Below are positions 35,764 through 44,818 of a stretch of DNA of 64,000 nucleotides, piece by piece. Location of the stretch: assembly GCF_001557875.1 (NCBI RefSeq), contig NZ_LNRF01000001.1:1302001-1366000 (forward strand). The letters run 5' to 3'. Every line of letters begins with the position of its first letter. Positions within the stretch are counted from its first letter, which is position 1. The position numbers were made by a program, and so were the translations under genes. Origin of the DNA: Vibrio splendidus. GTDB lineage: Bacteria; Pseudomonadota; Gammaproteobacteria; Enterobacterales; Vibrionaceae. The notes under the pieces are model-generated. The model ran no database searches. It saw only the letters and a program-made list of their open reading frames with translations, and was not told the origin of the DNA.

Positions 35764-36624
35764 TTAGTTTGCCATTGGTGACAACAACGCAGGGTTAACC
35801 ACCAAGTTTCTCACACCGTGGGCATGGTCTTCGTTAAAGTCATTGCCTTCACACCAGCTACCCACTGTCGCGATGTTTACTTTCGCTACTTGTGGACGAA
35901 CGCTCCATGTTACTTGGAAAGGTGAACCTTGCTCATTATAACCAGGACCCGTTGTAGAGCCTGCGTATTGAATCGCTGAGCCCGTATCTTGTGGGATGTT
36001 TGGTGCTTGGTGTAAGCCGTTCACTTTTGAATGTTTAGCGAGCGCTTCAAAGTCGAGTGCATTGTCGTCATTCACTAATACGTAAACTTGGGTTTCTACA
36101 CGCAGTTGCGGGTTGGTAATCGCGTCGTTAAAACAAGCGCCCAATGTTTCACCCGGTTCAACTTGCGCCGTTGAATAAACATAGTGAACTTCAATGGTGT
36201 CACCCGAATGCAAAGAACCATGATCGCTCGGACAAACCTTACCCTCAAATGGTTTCAGCTCAGCAGAACTCAACTTGCCTGTGTATTTAAAGCCACTCTG
36301 GAATCCCTTACCATCACCATTGCCAGCATATTGAGTAAACTCGCCGCCTTTATGCTCAGCATTTTTATGGAAGTGAATATTACATAAGTTCATCGCTGTT
36401 GAATCAGGAGCATCCGAGAACAACCTGGTATTTGTTCCTTCTAATGAACCCAAATCTCGAGGAGCTTGCGGTCCAAAACCTTGTCCTTGGGTATTTTCAG
36501 AAAGCTTCGCTCTTTGTTCTGCGATAACACCATCTGATACAGACTCATGGTTCGCGTCTGATGCATTTGCATGAGCTGACAACATAACCATCGCGACACT
36601 TAAAAACACGCTCTTATTCTTCAT
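35764..36624 (-). CDS. Secreted delta-class carbonic anhydrase-like protein
   Basis: 286-aa exported protein with a signal peptide (MKNKSVFLSVAMVMLSAHANA). The centre has CNIHFHKNAEHKGGEFTQYAG (~81-101), and later VCPSDHGSLHSGDTIEVHYVY (~131-151) and TLGACFN. The paired Cys residues and the His-rich IHFHKNAEH segment match proteins annotated as delta-class carbonic anhydrase in vibrios. It would interconvert CO2 and bicarbonate in the periplasm or outside, with zinc held by Cys/His residues. The assignment is by recollection of the family pattern, not alignment. Confidence 0.72.
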   Translation of the reverse strand: MKNKSVFLSVAMVMLSAHANASDANHESVSDGVIAEQRAKLSENTQGQGFGPQAPRDLGSLEGTNTRLFSDAPDSTAMNLCNIHFHKNAEHKGGEFTQYAGNGDGKGFQSGFKYTGKLSSAELKPFEGKVCPSDHGSLHSGDTIEVHYVYSTAQVEPGETLGACFNDAITNPQLRVETQVYVLVNDDNALDFEALAKHSKVNGLHQAPNIPQDTGSAIQYAGSTTGPGYNEQGSPFQVTWSVRPQVAKVNIATVGSWCEGNDFNEDHAHGVRNLVVNPALLSPMAN

Positions 36625-36981
36625 TTTTCTTCCCTAGAATATTGATAACTAAACCTAACCGAACTTAACAGCAAACATCTTACTATGCTCGCAAGTGAAT
36701 ATAAGACTTGTCTTTGTAAGATTAGATTTCATTGCTTACTTTGGGATGAGTATTAGAACCCTTGGTGCATATAACAAGTCAAACAGGGTAAATTCGGCGA
36801 GTCCCTTCCAGAACTAATAATTTCCTATTTTCGTTAACCGTCGCCTGACTATACGCTCAGATAAGTGAACACGATCCTTAAGAAGAACGATGGCCAGATT
36901 TAGAAGATCAAAAAAGGCGAACCATCTGGCTCGCCTTCACGTTTCATTCTATCTATTAGTTTGGCGTTCTTGGTTAACGAT
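36625..36981. other. Intergenic stretch with one terminator
   Basis: Contains the upstream region of the carbonic anhydrase-like gene and, at 36916-36935, the hairpin GGCGAACC-ATCT-GGCTCGCC with a T-run on the minus strand, which ends the lipoprotein gene. No ORF seen. Confidence 0.6.
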
Positions 36982-37401
36982 TTAACCGTTACCGGTGGCA
37001 AATATCCCAAACGTCATGACGTTCAATGCATCTGTCACGCCCTCTAGTGATTTAATCACGGTCTTGGTCGGTTGGTTATGACGAATAAAATAGCTTCCGA
37101 TGCCTTTGTCACCGCTACTGTTAGGATCGCTTTCCGTGGTTTCTGTCGCTGCTACTTGAGAAGGTTCAACTGATTCTGACTCAGCGTCAGCTACCGTGTC
37201 CTTATTTGAATCATGGGAAGAATCAACGCTGGCCTCAGGATTTTTACCCTTTGATGTCTCGAGATTACAATCTCCCTCTACGCTTTTCGAAATAGCGTCT
37301 TCGTTGCTCAATGTCTTGTCGTCTAGCTGATGATTGCTCGTTGAAGAACAAGCTGTTAAGAAAAACAAGCTAACGATGAATATGAGTAAGTTTCTCATCA
37401 T
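36982..37401 (-). CDS. Small lipoprotein of unknown function
   Basis: 139-aa protein with a lipoprotein signal (hydrophobic LLIFIVSLFFL then lipobox LTAC, Cys ~18). The mature N-terminal half is a low-complexity Ser/Glu/Asp/Lys/Thr-rich linker (~20-95). A short ordered C-terminus reads SYFIRHNQPTKTVIKSLEGVTDALNVMTFGIFATGNG. It is probably membrane-anchored with a flexible tether. No family recognised. Confidence 0.7.
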   Translation of the reverse strand: MMRNLLIFIVSLFFLTACSSTSNHQLDDKTLSNEDAISKSVEGDCNLETSKGKNPEASVDSSHDSNKDTVADAESESVEPSQVAATETTESDPNSSGDKGIGSYFIRHNQPTKTVIKSLEGVTDALNVMTFGIFATGNG

Positions 37402-37538
37402 AGTGATAAAGCACGAATTAATAAAACATTGTTCGATTGTATTTTATTTGGCTGACGACATCCAGTGATAAGCGAAATAAACGTTAAAAGTCGCGTTCTG
37501 GAATAGTAAAGAAAAGCGTACGGATTTAGTGCTTAAGA

Positions 37539-37919
37539 CTAATAATTCGAGAGCTCAATCAGGTTGCCATCAGGATCTCGAATATAAACAGAGACAATTG
37601 TTCCGATTGCACCTGTTCGTGGCACGGGTCCCTCTTCTATCACGACGCCTTGCGCTTGGATATGTTCGACAACTTCAGCCATTGGTGTATTGGTAACAAA
37701 GCAGAGGTCTGCACTACCGACCTGCACATGCCTTGCCTTTGGCTCGAACTCGCTACCTTTGAGGTGTAAATTGATCTTCTGCGTCCCAAATGACAACGCC
37801 AACCTACCCTCGCCAAATTCGATGGGCTTCATTCCAAGCACCCGTTGGTAAAAGTCGACCGTAACTTGTAAATCACTCACGGTTAATACCAAATGATCCA
37901 ACTGCCTGATTTCCATCAT
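37539..37919 (-). CDS. VOC-superfamily (glyoxalase/bleomycin-resistance-like) protein
   Basis: 126-aa metal-binding VOC fold: IRQLDHLVLTVSDLQVTVDFYQRVLGM (~4-30, with the metal His in LDHLVL), INLHLKG in the middle, and the C-terminal YIRDPDGNLIELSNY, whose Glu is the typical last metal ligand. Such proteins bind or detoxify small molecules; the substrate is not readable. Single gene. Confidence 0.88.
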   Translation of the reverse strand: MMEIRQLDHLVLTVSDLQVTVDFYQRVLGMKPIEFGEGRLALSFGTQKINLHLKGSEFEPKARHVQVGSADLCFVTNTPMAEVVEHIQAQGVVIEEGPVPRTGAIGTIVSVYIRDPDGNLIELSNY

Positions 37920-38040
37920 TACCTTCCTGTAACTAAGAGTGATACGGGCTCATTGGCGTTGACTAGGCATAGTTAGGTGAACAATCTCATTCGGCAACCT
38001 ACATAACCCATAACAGGAATGTAGATTGGAATTACTTAAC

Positions 38041-38409
38041 TTAGCCTTCGCGGTTACTGAGCGTGTAGGAAACTAAACTATCATCACCGACCTTGAACAC
38101 CCAAACATTCTCGCCATCTACAAACTGAAATTGATTGGTTGATTCAGTCGGCTTTAATTTCCCAATAAACTCAGACAATGCTGGCTCGTTGATGATGAAG
38201 CTTCCTTCTTAAGTATTCACATCCAGATCGTTATTCACTTCAATCTTCACGGTAGACTTAGGCAGAATGTCGGGTAACCATCCCCTGTCGAACAAGCGCT
38301 CTTCTTTGGCTTGAGCATAGGTCGAGTGCTCATCACTGACCGCATCTGAACGGCCAGAAATTAAGGCCAAAGCCGAAAATAAGACAGGGAATCAAACGTT
38401 AATTTTCAT
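38041..38409 (-). pseudogene. Pseudogene of a small exported protein, two in-frame stops
   Basis: The reverse strand reads a continuous 123-codon frame from ATG 38409 to TAA 38041 with two internal stops: TGA at codon 6 (38394-38392), which breaks the signal peptide MKINV-stop-FPVLFSALALISG, and TAA at codon 67 (38211-38209). Between and after them the protein stays coherent (EERLFDRGWLPDILPKSTVKIEVNNDLDVN; then GSFIINEPALSEFIGKLKP and FVDGENVWVFKVGDDSLVSYTLSN). The WLPDILP segment is typical of small YbbD-like envelope proteins. Two nonsense changes in an otherwise intact frame point to decay by point mutation. Confidence 0.85.
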
Positions 38410-38535
38410 TTGATTACCATTACTTGAAAGCTGGAATTTTAGATCACGCGTTGCCATATCGTAGATATTAGTATCGGAAAATAATAACGAACCGCGAACC
38501 AAGAAAGTAGGTTTTAAGATTAACAGGTTATAGGC

Positions 38536-39336
38536 TTAATCTTTACTGGAACACAATTCAGTGATTCGGTCGCACATGGCTTGATTGACTGTGAAGTGGA
38601 TGTTGAGGAATGCTAGTTGGGCAAGTGCCGATTCAGCGGTGCGCTCGTAACCTTGGGTAAAAGTTGGTAGCAATTGGGCAAACTTAGGAAAGCGTGCTTC
38701 TAGCCTTCTATCCGACATAAATTCATCAACGAATTCAGGCTCAGACTGTTCAGTTTGCTCCACAAGATCGATCAAACGATCAAGTGCGTAAGATTGAACA
38801 AACCGGCTCCCAGATAGCTTTTCACCTCGGTTATAGCGAGACATACCCACGTAAAGATTGGTGAGTGCCTCTCCTACGATCCATTCTTGTGAATTAGGTT
38901 GAGCAGCAGGTTTTTCTGGTGGCACACAACACTGAGTATCAAAGTCGGCTTCCTGCCAAACAATGCGCCCTTCAGCAAATGGGATATGCGCTAACTCGTG
39001 AGGTTCAAACACTGCAAACTCACAAAAGATTCCGTCAGCGTACAGGACTTTATAGCCATCGACGGTATTTCTAACTACGTAGTCGATTGGGTGAATATCA
39101 GATAGCCAATGCAAACTGTCTAAGAAATACTGCTTGTGCCCAGTTTGTACTATCGCGAAAAAATCGACATCTGAATACTGATCAAGTCGCTCCGTTTCAA
39201 TACCTACTGAGCCCAGTCCCAATAAAGCATGAGCCTTACCCGACGCTTCCAAAGACTCTCCAATCGCTTCTAAACGCTGTAGTAAATTTTCTGGTGTGTT
39301 TATGTGTCTTGTCTGCATCACTTTATCCGTTTGCAT
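38536..39336 (-). CDS. Nucleotidyltransferase-like protein
   Basis: 266-aa protein, started at the ATG at 39336 (MQTDKVMQT), which has AGGGAT upstream; an in-frame TTG gives 11 more residues. A nucleotidyltransferase signature is seen at about 36-64 (LLGLGSVGIETERLDQYSDVDFFAIV: GS followed by DxD), and later RGEKLSGSRFVQSYALDRLIDLV (~178-200) resembles the helical part of aminoglycoside or lincosamide nucleotidyltransferases. It could modify a small molecule or a protein; the actual substrate is unknown. Confidence 0.75.
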   Translation of the reverse strand: MQTDKVMQTRHINTPENLLQRLEAIGESLEASGKAHALLGLGSVGIETERLDQYSDVDFFAIVQTGHKQYFLDSLHWLSDIHPIDYVVRNTVDGYKVLYADGIFCEFAVFEPHELAHIPFAEGRIVWQEADFDTQCCVPPEKPAAQPNSQEWIVGEALTNLYVGMSRYNRGEKLSGSRFVQSYALDRLIDLVEQTEQSEPEFVDEFMSDRRLEARFPKFAQLLPTFTQGYERTAESALAQLAFLNIHFTVNQAMCDRITELCSSKD

Positions 39337-39581
39337 AGCTAAATCCCTATCAAGTTGAATGCCACTCAAACTAACTGACAGTTAGAACATCTAAGAAGCT
39401 TAATTTATAAAATGTGTGTTTTGGATAACGATCTGCGCAAGTTATTGTTTGAATTACGGTGGGATTTAGAGGTGAGAAAGAGTGTGTTCAAGCTATAAAC
39501 AACACTCTTCTATAATGACTTACCTTTTAAACAGCTTATATTTTCAACAACTGATATTTACAAACGATAAAAGATTAAGGG

Positions 39582-40913
39582 TTAAACCGATGACTTCGCT
39601 AAGTAAGCTGCCATTTCTTGTGGTGGCACCATGCCTCCGCCTGTCGCCCACACAAGGTGTGTTGCATTCGCTAGCGTCGACTCATCAATTTCTACACGAG
39701 CAAGGTATTCACTATTTTGCTCAACATGAACCGCACCCGGCATACCTGCTAGCGCTGAAGGCTCAAGTTGAATGCCCTCTGCTTGATTCAGCTCACCTAA
39801 CAATTGGTACATGCGTTCATCGGTTAATGTGTAATAACCATCAAGCAAACGCTCCATCGCGCGACCGACAAATCCAGATGCTCGCCCCACCGCTAAACCG
39901 TCTGCGGCTGTTAAGTTATCGATACCAAGATCTTGCACCGCTATCTCATCATGCAAACCCGTGTGAACACCGAGCAACATGCAAGGTGAATGGGTCGGTT
40001 CAGCAAAAATACAATGGACATGATCACCAAAGGCCATCTTCAAGCCAAATGCGACACCACCGGGGCCACCACCTACCCCACATGGCAAGTAAACAAATAG
40101 TGGGTGTTCTTTATCCACTGAAATGTGTTGTTGTTCAAATTGCTGTTTGAGCCTTTGCCCTGCCACCGAGTAGCCAAGAAACAGGGTTTGCGAGTTTTCA
40201 TCATCAATGAAAAAACATCGCGGATCTTGTTCAGCCTCTTTACGTCCTTGTTCCACTGCAACGCCATAGTCTTGTTCATATTCAACAACGTTGACGCCAT
40301 GCTCACGAAGTTTGCTTTTCTTCCAAGCTCTCGCATCTGCCGACATATGAACAGAGACCGTAAAGCCTAATTTGGCACTCATGATACCGATTGACATGCC
40401 TAGATTACCCGTTGAACCTACGGCAATACTGTATTGCTTAAAGAAGTCACGGAATTCAGGTTCGAGCAACTTACTGTAGTCATCGCTTTCACTCAGCAAT
40501 CCGGCTTCAAACGCTAATTTCTCGGCATGCGTTAGTACTTCATAAATACCACCCCGAGCTTTGATTGAACCTGAAATCGGTAAATGGCTGTCTTTCTTCA
40601 TCATCAGACGCCCTTTGATAGGTTGCTGATAATGCGCTTCCAATGCTGATTTCATAGATGGAATGTCAACAAGCTCAGACTCGATGATGCCATTGGTCGC
40701 TTGAGTTTCAGGAAACGCCTTGGCTAGATAAGGAGCAAACCTTTGCAGCCTGATGCTCGCATCGTGAATATCTTGTTCGCCTAATCCCACATAGGGTAAA
40801 CCTTGCTCCAAAGTCGTGATGTTTGGGTAAAACCAAGTCACTTCTTCGAGTGCCACTAATTGTTGAAGCAATGGGAAGTCTGAGATGAGCTTGTCGATAT
40901 TCAATACAGTCAT
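39582..40913 (-). CDS. dsdA: D-serine dehydratase
   Basis: 443-aa PLP-dependent enzyme converting D-serine to pyruvate and ammonia. The PLP-lysine motif [13 protein letters not shown] puts the Schiff-base Lys at position 118, the same number as in E. coli DsdA (442 aa). Other landmarks are [12 protein letters not shown] (phosphate/PLP binding, ~165), [16 protein letters not shown] (~280) and the C-terminal [13 protein letters not shown]. No dsdC regulator or dsdX transporter gene is adjacent. It would allow detoxification or use of D-serine. Confidence 0.95.
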   Translation of the reverse strand: MTVLNIDKLISDFPLLQQLVALEEVTWFYPNITTLEQGLPYVGLGEQDIHDASIRLQRFAPYLAKAFPETQATNGIIESELVDIPSMKSALEAHYQQPIKGRLMMKKDSHLPISGSIKARGGIYEVLTHAEKLAFEAGLLSESDDYSKLLEPEFRDFFKQYSIAVGSTGNLGMSIGIMSAKLGFTVSVHMSADARAWKKSKLREHGVNVVEYEQDYGVAVEQGRKEAEQDPRCFFIDDENSQTLFLGYSVAGQRLKQQFEQQHISVDKEHPLFVYLPCGVGGGPGGVAFGLKMAFGDHVHCIFAEPTHSPCMLLGVHTGLHDEIAVQDLGIDNLTAADGLAVGRASGFVGRAMERLLDGYYTLTDERMYQLLGELNQAEGIQLEPSALAGMPGAVHVEQNSEYLARVEIDESTLANATHLVWATGGGMVPPQEMAAYLAKSSV

Positions 40914-41036
40914 GGATTACTTTCTCTGGTTTAGAGCGGTCTGCTCTCGTTCATTCAGGTGATTTAAGCCTATTAAAACGGTATTTGTAATATCATTCAA
41001 TGAGAGATAAACCATGTGCATTAATAGACTACTTTT

Positions 41037-41819
41037 TTAAGGCACCGCGACTGTCTTGATGTATTCACTTGGCGACAAACCAAATTTGCCTTTAAAGCGC
41101 TGACTAAAACGCCCTTCCGATTGATAACCGCAAGACTGAGCCAACATCGCAACATTCTGTTGTCCGTTTTGCATCAGATAAAGCGCGTGACTCAAGCGAA
41201 CTTCAGCTAATACCTCACGATATTGCATACCTTCCAGTTTGAGCTTTCGAATCAGTGTCGCTCGGCTCATCGCAAAACGCTCCGCCACCGACTCTAGCGG
41301 ATGCTTCTCATCTGGTGAATGTGAAAGATAATGGCTAAGCTTTTGGCTAAACGAGACGTTGGCACTGGCAAACAGTCGATGCAATACCCCTTTTTCAGCT
41401 AATTGCTGGTACAAGCCCTGCAGCCAAAACTGTTGAGTCTCTTTGCTCATGCTCTGTGTATCAAACGAAAACAGCGCGTTGAGTGAGTCTTGTAAGTTTC
41501 GATCCGCTTTTACTGTAGGCAGTCCCAGATCATTCGACCGTTCCTCACTTAAATCAAGCATCGCCTGAGAAGGTTGGAATTGAAAGCTGAACACTCGCGA
41601 CAAGAAGCGCCCTTTGTGGGGCATGTTCTCAAAACTTAGTGACGCTGATGCCTCACACAACAACAGCTCAGAATGTGAGAGCTCTGCCGCTGAATCTTTC
41701 CAAAACAGGCGCTTACTGCCTGTAATGATCTGAATGATACTAGGGGATAGAATCCTCACATTACGCAGTTTTTGTAACTGCTCTGCACGAAAGATCGTCA
41801 CTTGATATTGATGATTCAT
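41037..41819 (-). CDS. AraC-family transcriptional regulator
   Basis: 260-aa regulator, started at the ATG at 41819 (MNHQYQVTIF), preceded by GGGGATGAG; the longer frame from 41870 lacks a ribosome site. The C-terminal two-HTH AraC domain is clear: PLESVAERFAMSRATLIRKLKLEGMQYREVLAEVRLSHALYLM, then NVAMLAQSCGYQSEGRFSQRFKGKFGLSPSEYIK. The N-terminal domain is unassigned. It follows the PEBP gene by 57 bp on the same strand. Confidence 0.88.
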   Translation of the reverse strand: MNHQYQVTIFRAEQLQKLRNVRILSPSIIQIITGSKRLFWKDSAAELSHSELLLCEASASLSFENMPHKGRFLSRVFSFQFQPSQAMLDLSEERSNDLGLPTVKADRNLQDSLNALFSFDTQSMSKETQQFWLQGLYQQLAEKGVLHRLFASANVSFSQKLSHYLSHSPDEKHPLESVAERFAMSRATLIRKLKLEGMQYREVLAEVRLSHALYLMQNGQQNVAMLAQSCGYQSEGRFSQRFKGKFGLSPSEYIKTVAVP

Positions 41820-41876
41820 CTCATCCCCTTGTTTACTTATTATGTACGTGTATAAGCTTTTAACGTACATAAGCTA

Positions 41877-42410
41877 TTAACGTGTATAAGTTGCGGTCAA
41901 TTTCGCTTTGTCTAAAGCCATACTGTTCAACGTGAACCCAACCACTGCCGACGGCGTATTTTCGTCTAGGTTAAGTTTGTCCGTTGGCAGTGCCCAAACC
42001 GTGAACTGGTAGCGGTGCATGCCATCTTTTTCTGGAGGACAAACGCCACCGTAGCCAACTGTGCCGTAATCAATACGACCTTCTTTGCCGCCGACTTTAG
42101 AGATGTCGACACCGCGAGGTAACTCGTTCACAGTTGCAGGGATATCAAACGCAACCCAGTGCCAGAAGCCACTTTCAGTCGGTGCATCTGGGTCATAAGC
42201 TGTGATAGCAAAGCTTTTAGTACCTGCTGGTGCATCTTTCCACATCAACTGTGGTGATAGGTTTTCGCCATCACAGCCCCAGCTTGAGTATTCAAAGGTC
42301 TTCGCCATTGGATGACCTTCTTGAATATCATTACTCGTTAGTTCAAACGCCTGGGCAGTGCCTACAGATAAAATGCTAATTACCAATACTGATTTAGTGA
42401 ATGCTTTCAT
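41877..42410 (-). CDS. Periplasmic PEBP (YbhB/YbcL-type) protein
   Basis: 177-aa exported protein, started at ATG 42410 (MKAFTKSVLVISILSVGTAQA), which has AGAGGAA upstream and a clean signal peptide; the longer frame to 42485 is not needed. Family motifs include SPQLMWKDAPAGTKSFAITAYDPDAPTESGFWHWVAFDIPA (~50-90) and GRIDYGTVGYGGVCPPEKDGMHRYQFTVWAL, the phosphatidylethanolamine-binding-protein core. Function in bacteria is poorly known. Probably co-transcribed with the AraC gene. Confidence 0.9.
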   Translation of the reverse strand: MKAFTKSVLVISILSVGTAQAFELTSNDIQEGHPMAKTFEYSSWGCDGENLSPQLMWKDAPAGTKSFAITAYDPDAPTESGFWHWVAFDIPATVNELPRGVDISKVGGKEGRIDYGTVGYGGVCPPEKDGMHRYQFTVWALPTDKLNLDENTPSAVVGFTLNSMALDKAKLTATYTR

Positions 42411-42719
42411 GATTGTGTTCCTCTGATTAGGTATGAACTCAGTATAGTCTGAGCGACCCGCCATCGGATAACAATAAGTATACAATTAGCCAGCTATTAC
42501 GTTCACAATGATACTTACTGCATTTTCACCATTTTTAAAAAAACATTCAACAATTGCTATTCAGAGAGCACATGTTGACGTGCAGGTTAGAAGTCATTTC
42601 CAAGGCTTTTAGTCTTAGCTTTTACCAAAGAGCCGTTAACGAAGATGACTGGAGTTATGGATTAACACTAACTAAGACTCGCCCCTAGCTAAAAGTTGCC
42701 CGTAACTAATAGTCGCACC
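42411..42719. other. Intergenic stretch without a recognised feature
   Basis: AT-rich DNA between the PEBP gene and the end of the LysR gene. It must hold the PEBP promoter, but nothing stands out. Confidence 0.4.
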
Positions 42720-43622
42720 CTACTTATGGTCCCTATTTTGAAAGGCAGTCAGTAAATAGTCGATAAAGACCTTCTTACGTTTCGGCATCAACTTCCTGTC
42801 TGCATACACTAGGCTTACTGAAACTTCTGGCATCTCATATTCAGGTAATAAACGAATCAACTTGCCTGTCTTGAAGTGCTCACGACAAATGAATTCAGGA
42901 AGCACCGCTAAGCCGATCCCATCCAAACATGCCGTTAAGCATGCCGTGATGGTATTCACTCGCAACTGACACGGCAGATCGATCAAAATCGACTCTCCGC
43001 CTTCTAATTGTAAATGCCACTTGGGTAGACGCGCCGCCTTGTTCACCACCTCAATCATTCTAAATGGCGGTTTAAGGTCATTGGGCGAAGAAATTTCACC
43101 GAACTGTTCTAAATACTCAGGGCTGGCTACCAATACACGCTTTGATGTTGTGAGGTAGCGAGAAACCAAACTCGAATCCACTAACTCACCAATTTGCGCG
43201 TAAAGATCAATCCCCTCCGCAATGATGTCGACTTCTCGATTCGTCAATTCTAAGTTCAAAGTCACGTTTGGGTGCTCTTTTAGGAAGCTGTGGATGTACT
43301 TTGCTAATACTTGATGCCCCAATTCGACAGGCAACACAACATTCAACTGCCCTCGGATCAAATCCTGATTGGCTGAAACCTCTAGCTCAGCTTGGTTCAT
43401 GATCTCTTGCATCTGTATGCTCGACTGATAAAAGCTCTCCCCCTCTGGCGTTAAGACTAAACTTCGAGTCGAGCGAGTGATCAACCTCACACCTAGGTGC
43501 TGTTCCAGCTCGTCTAGCTTTCGGCTGACGGTCGACTTGGTCATGTTCAATGCCTCAGCTGCGTGCGTGAAACTACCACAATCAATAACTTGCGTAAAAA
43601 CAGTCACAGCATTTAAGTCCAT
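42720..43622 (-). CDS. LysR-family regulator of the divergent EmrAB-type pump
   Basis: 300-aa LysR protein with the HTH MDLNAVTVFTQVIDCGSFTHAAEALNMTKSTVSRKLDELEQHLGVRLITRSTRSLVLTPEG (1-61), typical of the CrgA-like subgroup, and an effector domain. It is transcribed divergently from the HlyD/MFS operon across 128 bp, so it probably controls that operon. Confidence 0.9.
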   Translation of the reverse strand: MDLNAVTVFTQVIDCGSFTHAAEALNMTKSTVSRKLDELEQHLGVRLITRSTRSLVLTPEGESFYQSSIQMQEIMNQAELEVSANQDLIRGQLNVVLPVELGHQVLAKYIHSFLKEHPNVTLNLELTNREVDIIAEGIDLYAQIGELVDSSLVSRYLTTSKRVLVASPEYLEQFGEISSPNDLKPPFRMIEVVNKAARLPKWHLQLEGGESILIDLPCQLRVNTITACLTACLDGIGLAVLPEFICREHFKTGKLIRLLPEYEMPEVSVSLVYADRKLMPKRKKVFIDYLLTAFQNRDHK

Positions 43623-43750
43623 CGTATTTCTCCCAAAGCGCTATTAGCTTGATTTTTGCAACAGTGTTTCCCTTTTTTCCTATCTTATCAATCAATCGAA
43701 TTCATTTACAATTCGTTACATCTAAATAAAAACAAAATGAGAAATAAAAA

Positions 43751-44815
43751 ATGACAGAGAACAACAACGCTTCGCAAACAGTAAGCACAAAAAAACGTAA
43801 AAAAGCACCGCTTATTGCTACTGCGATCATGCTGTCATTGGGTTTAGCCGGCGCTGGATACTGGTACGGCTATGGCCAGTACTTTGAATCTACCGACAAT
43901 GCCTACCTACAAGGCGACATCACGAATATTAGTCCTAAGGTCTCTGGCTATATTGTTAAGTCTTACGTGAGTGATAACCAATCGGTTAAAGAAGGGGATT
44001 TGTTGGTTCAAATCGATGACCGTGATTACCAGTCAGCACTCGCTCAAGCAAACGCCCATTTAAGCGTCGTGCAATCAGACGTAAAAAATCTAGTGGCACA
44101 ACAAACGTTACAACGTAGCAAGATTGATCAAGCAGAGAGTCGCGTCGATTCTGCACAAGCTGAATACGAACGTGCGACTCAACAAGTGGTACGTTCTCGT
44201 AGCTTACTAAAACGTAACTACGCGTCTCAAGATGAAGTCGACAGCATGGTTGCACAACAAAAAGTAACTCAGGCAGATTTAGAAGAAGCAAAAGCAAACC
44301 TCGTTGCAAGCAATGATCAATTAACCGTTATCGCTAGTGAGATTGAGCAAGCAAACGCATCCGTGACCGAAGCTCAAGCCCAAAGAGATCAATCACAACT
44401 TAACCTTAACTACACCAAGGTTTACGCGCCAGCAGATGGCGTAATTGGTAAACGCAGTGTACGTGAAGGCTTGTTGATTCAAGCAGGTGCACCACTTATG
44501 AGTTTGGTACCAAACAACCAAGTGTGGATTGAAGCCAACTTCAAAGAGACACAGCTAAGTGGCATTCATAAAGGTCAGACGGTTGAAGTAGAACTGGATG
44601 CGTTCCCGGGGCAGCCGCTTGAAGGTGTGGTCGACAGCTTCTCCCCTGCGACTGGCGCTAAGTTTGCGCTCTTACCACCAGAAAACGCGACCGGTAACTT
44701 CACTAAAATCGTTCAACGCGTACCAGTGAAAATTACTATTCCTGATCAGCAAGAATTGAAAGGTCGATTGCTTCCTGGTTTGTCTGTGGTCGCGACCATC
44801 GATAAACGAGGCTAG
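43751..44815 (+). CDS. EmrA/HlyD-family membrane-fusion protein
   Basis: 354-aa adaptor: polybasic N-terminus (STKKRKKAP), one transmembrane span (~20-40, LIATAIMLSLGLAGAGYWYGY), STDNAYLQGDITNISPKVSGYIVKSYVSDNQSVKEGDLLVQIDDRDY (lipoyl half), a coiled-coil hairpin (~95-210) and LNYTKVYAPADGVIGKRSVREGLLIQ. It links the MFS pump to an outer-membrane channel. First gene of a two-gene operon, 3 bp before the next gene. Confidence 0.92.
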   Translation: MTENNNASQTVSTKKRKKAPLIATAIMLSLGLAGAGYWYGYGQYFESTDNAYLQGDITNISPKVSGYIVKSYVSDNQSVKEGDLLVQIDDRDYQSALAQANAHLSVVQSDVKNLVAQQTLQRSKIDQAESRVDSAQAEYERATQQVVRSRSLLKRNYASQDEVDSMVAQQKVTQADLEEAKANLVASNDQLTVIASEIEQANASVTEAQAQRDQSQLNLNYTKVYAPADGVIGKRSVREGLLIQAGAPLMSLVPNNQVWIEANFKETQLSGIHKGQTVEVELDAFPGQPLEGVVDSFSPATGAKFALLPPENATGNFTKIVQRVPVKITIPDQQELKGRLLPGLSVVATIDKRG

Positions 44816-44818
44816 ACC

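Noticed and set aside
39482..40370. Plus-strand ORFs opposite dsdA
   Set aside because: The dsdA frame is unambiguous with its PLP lysine motif; the opposite frames are shadows.
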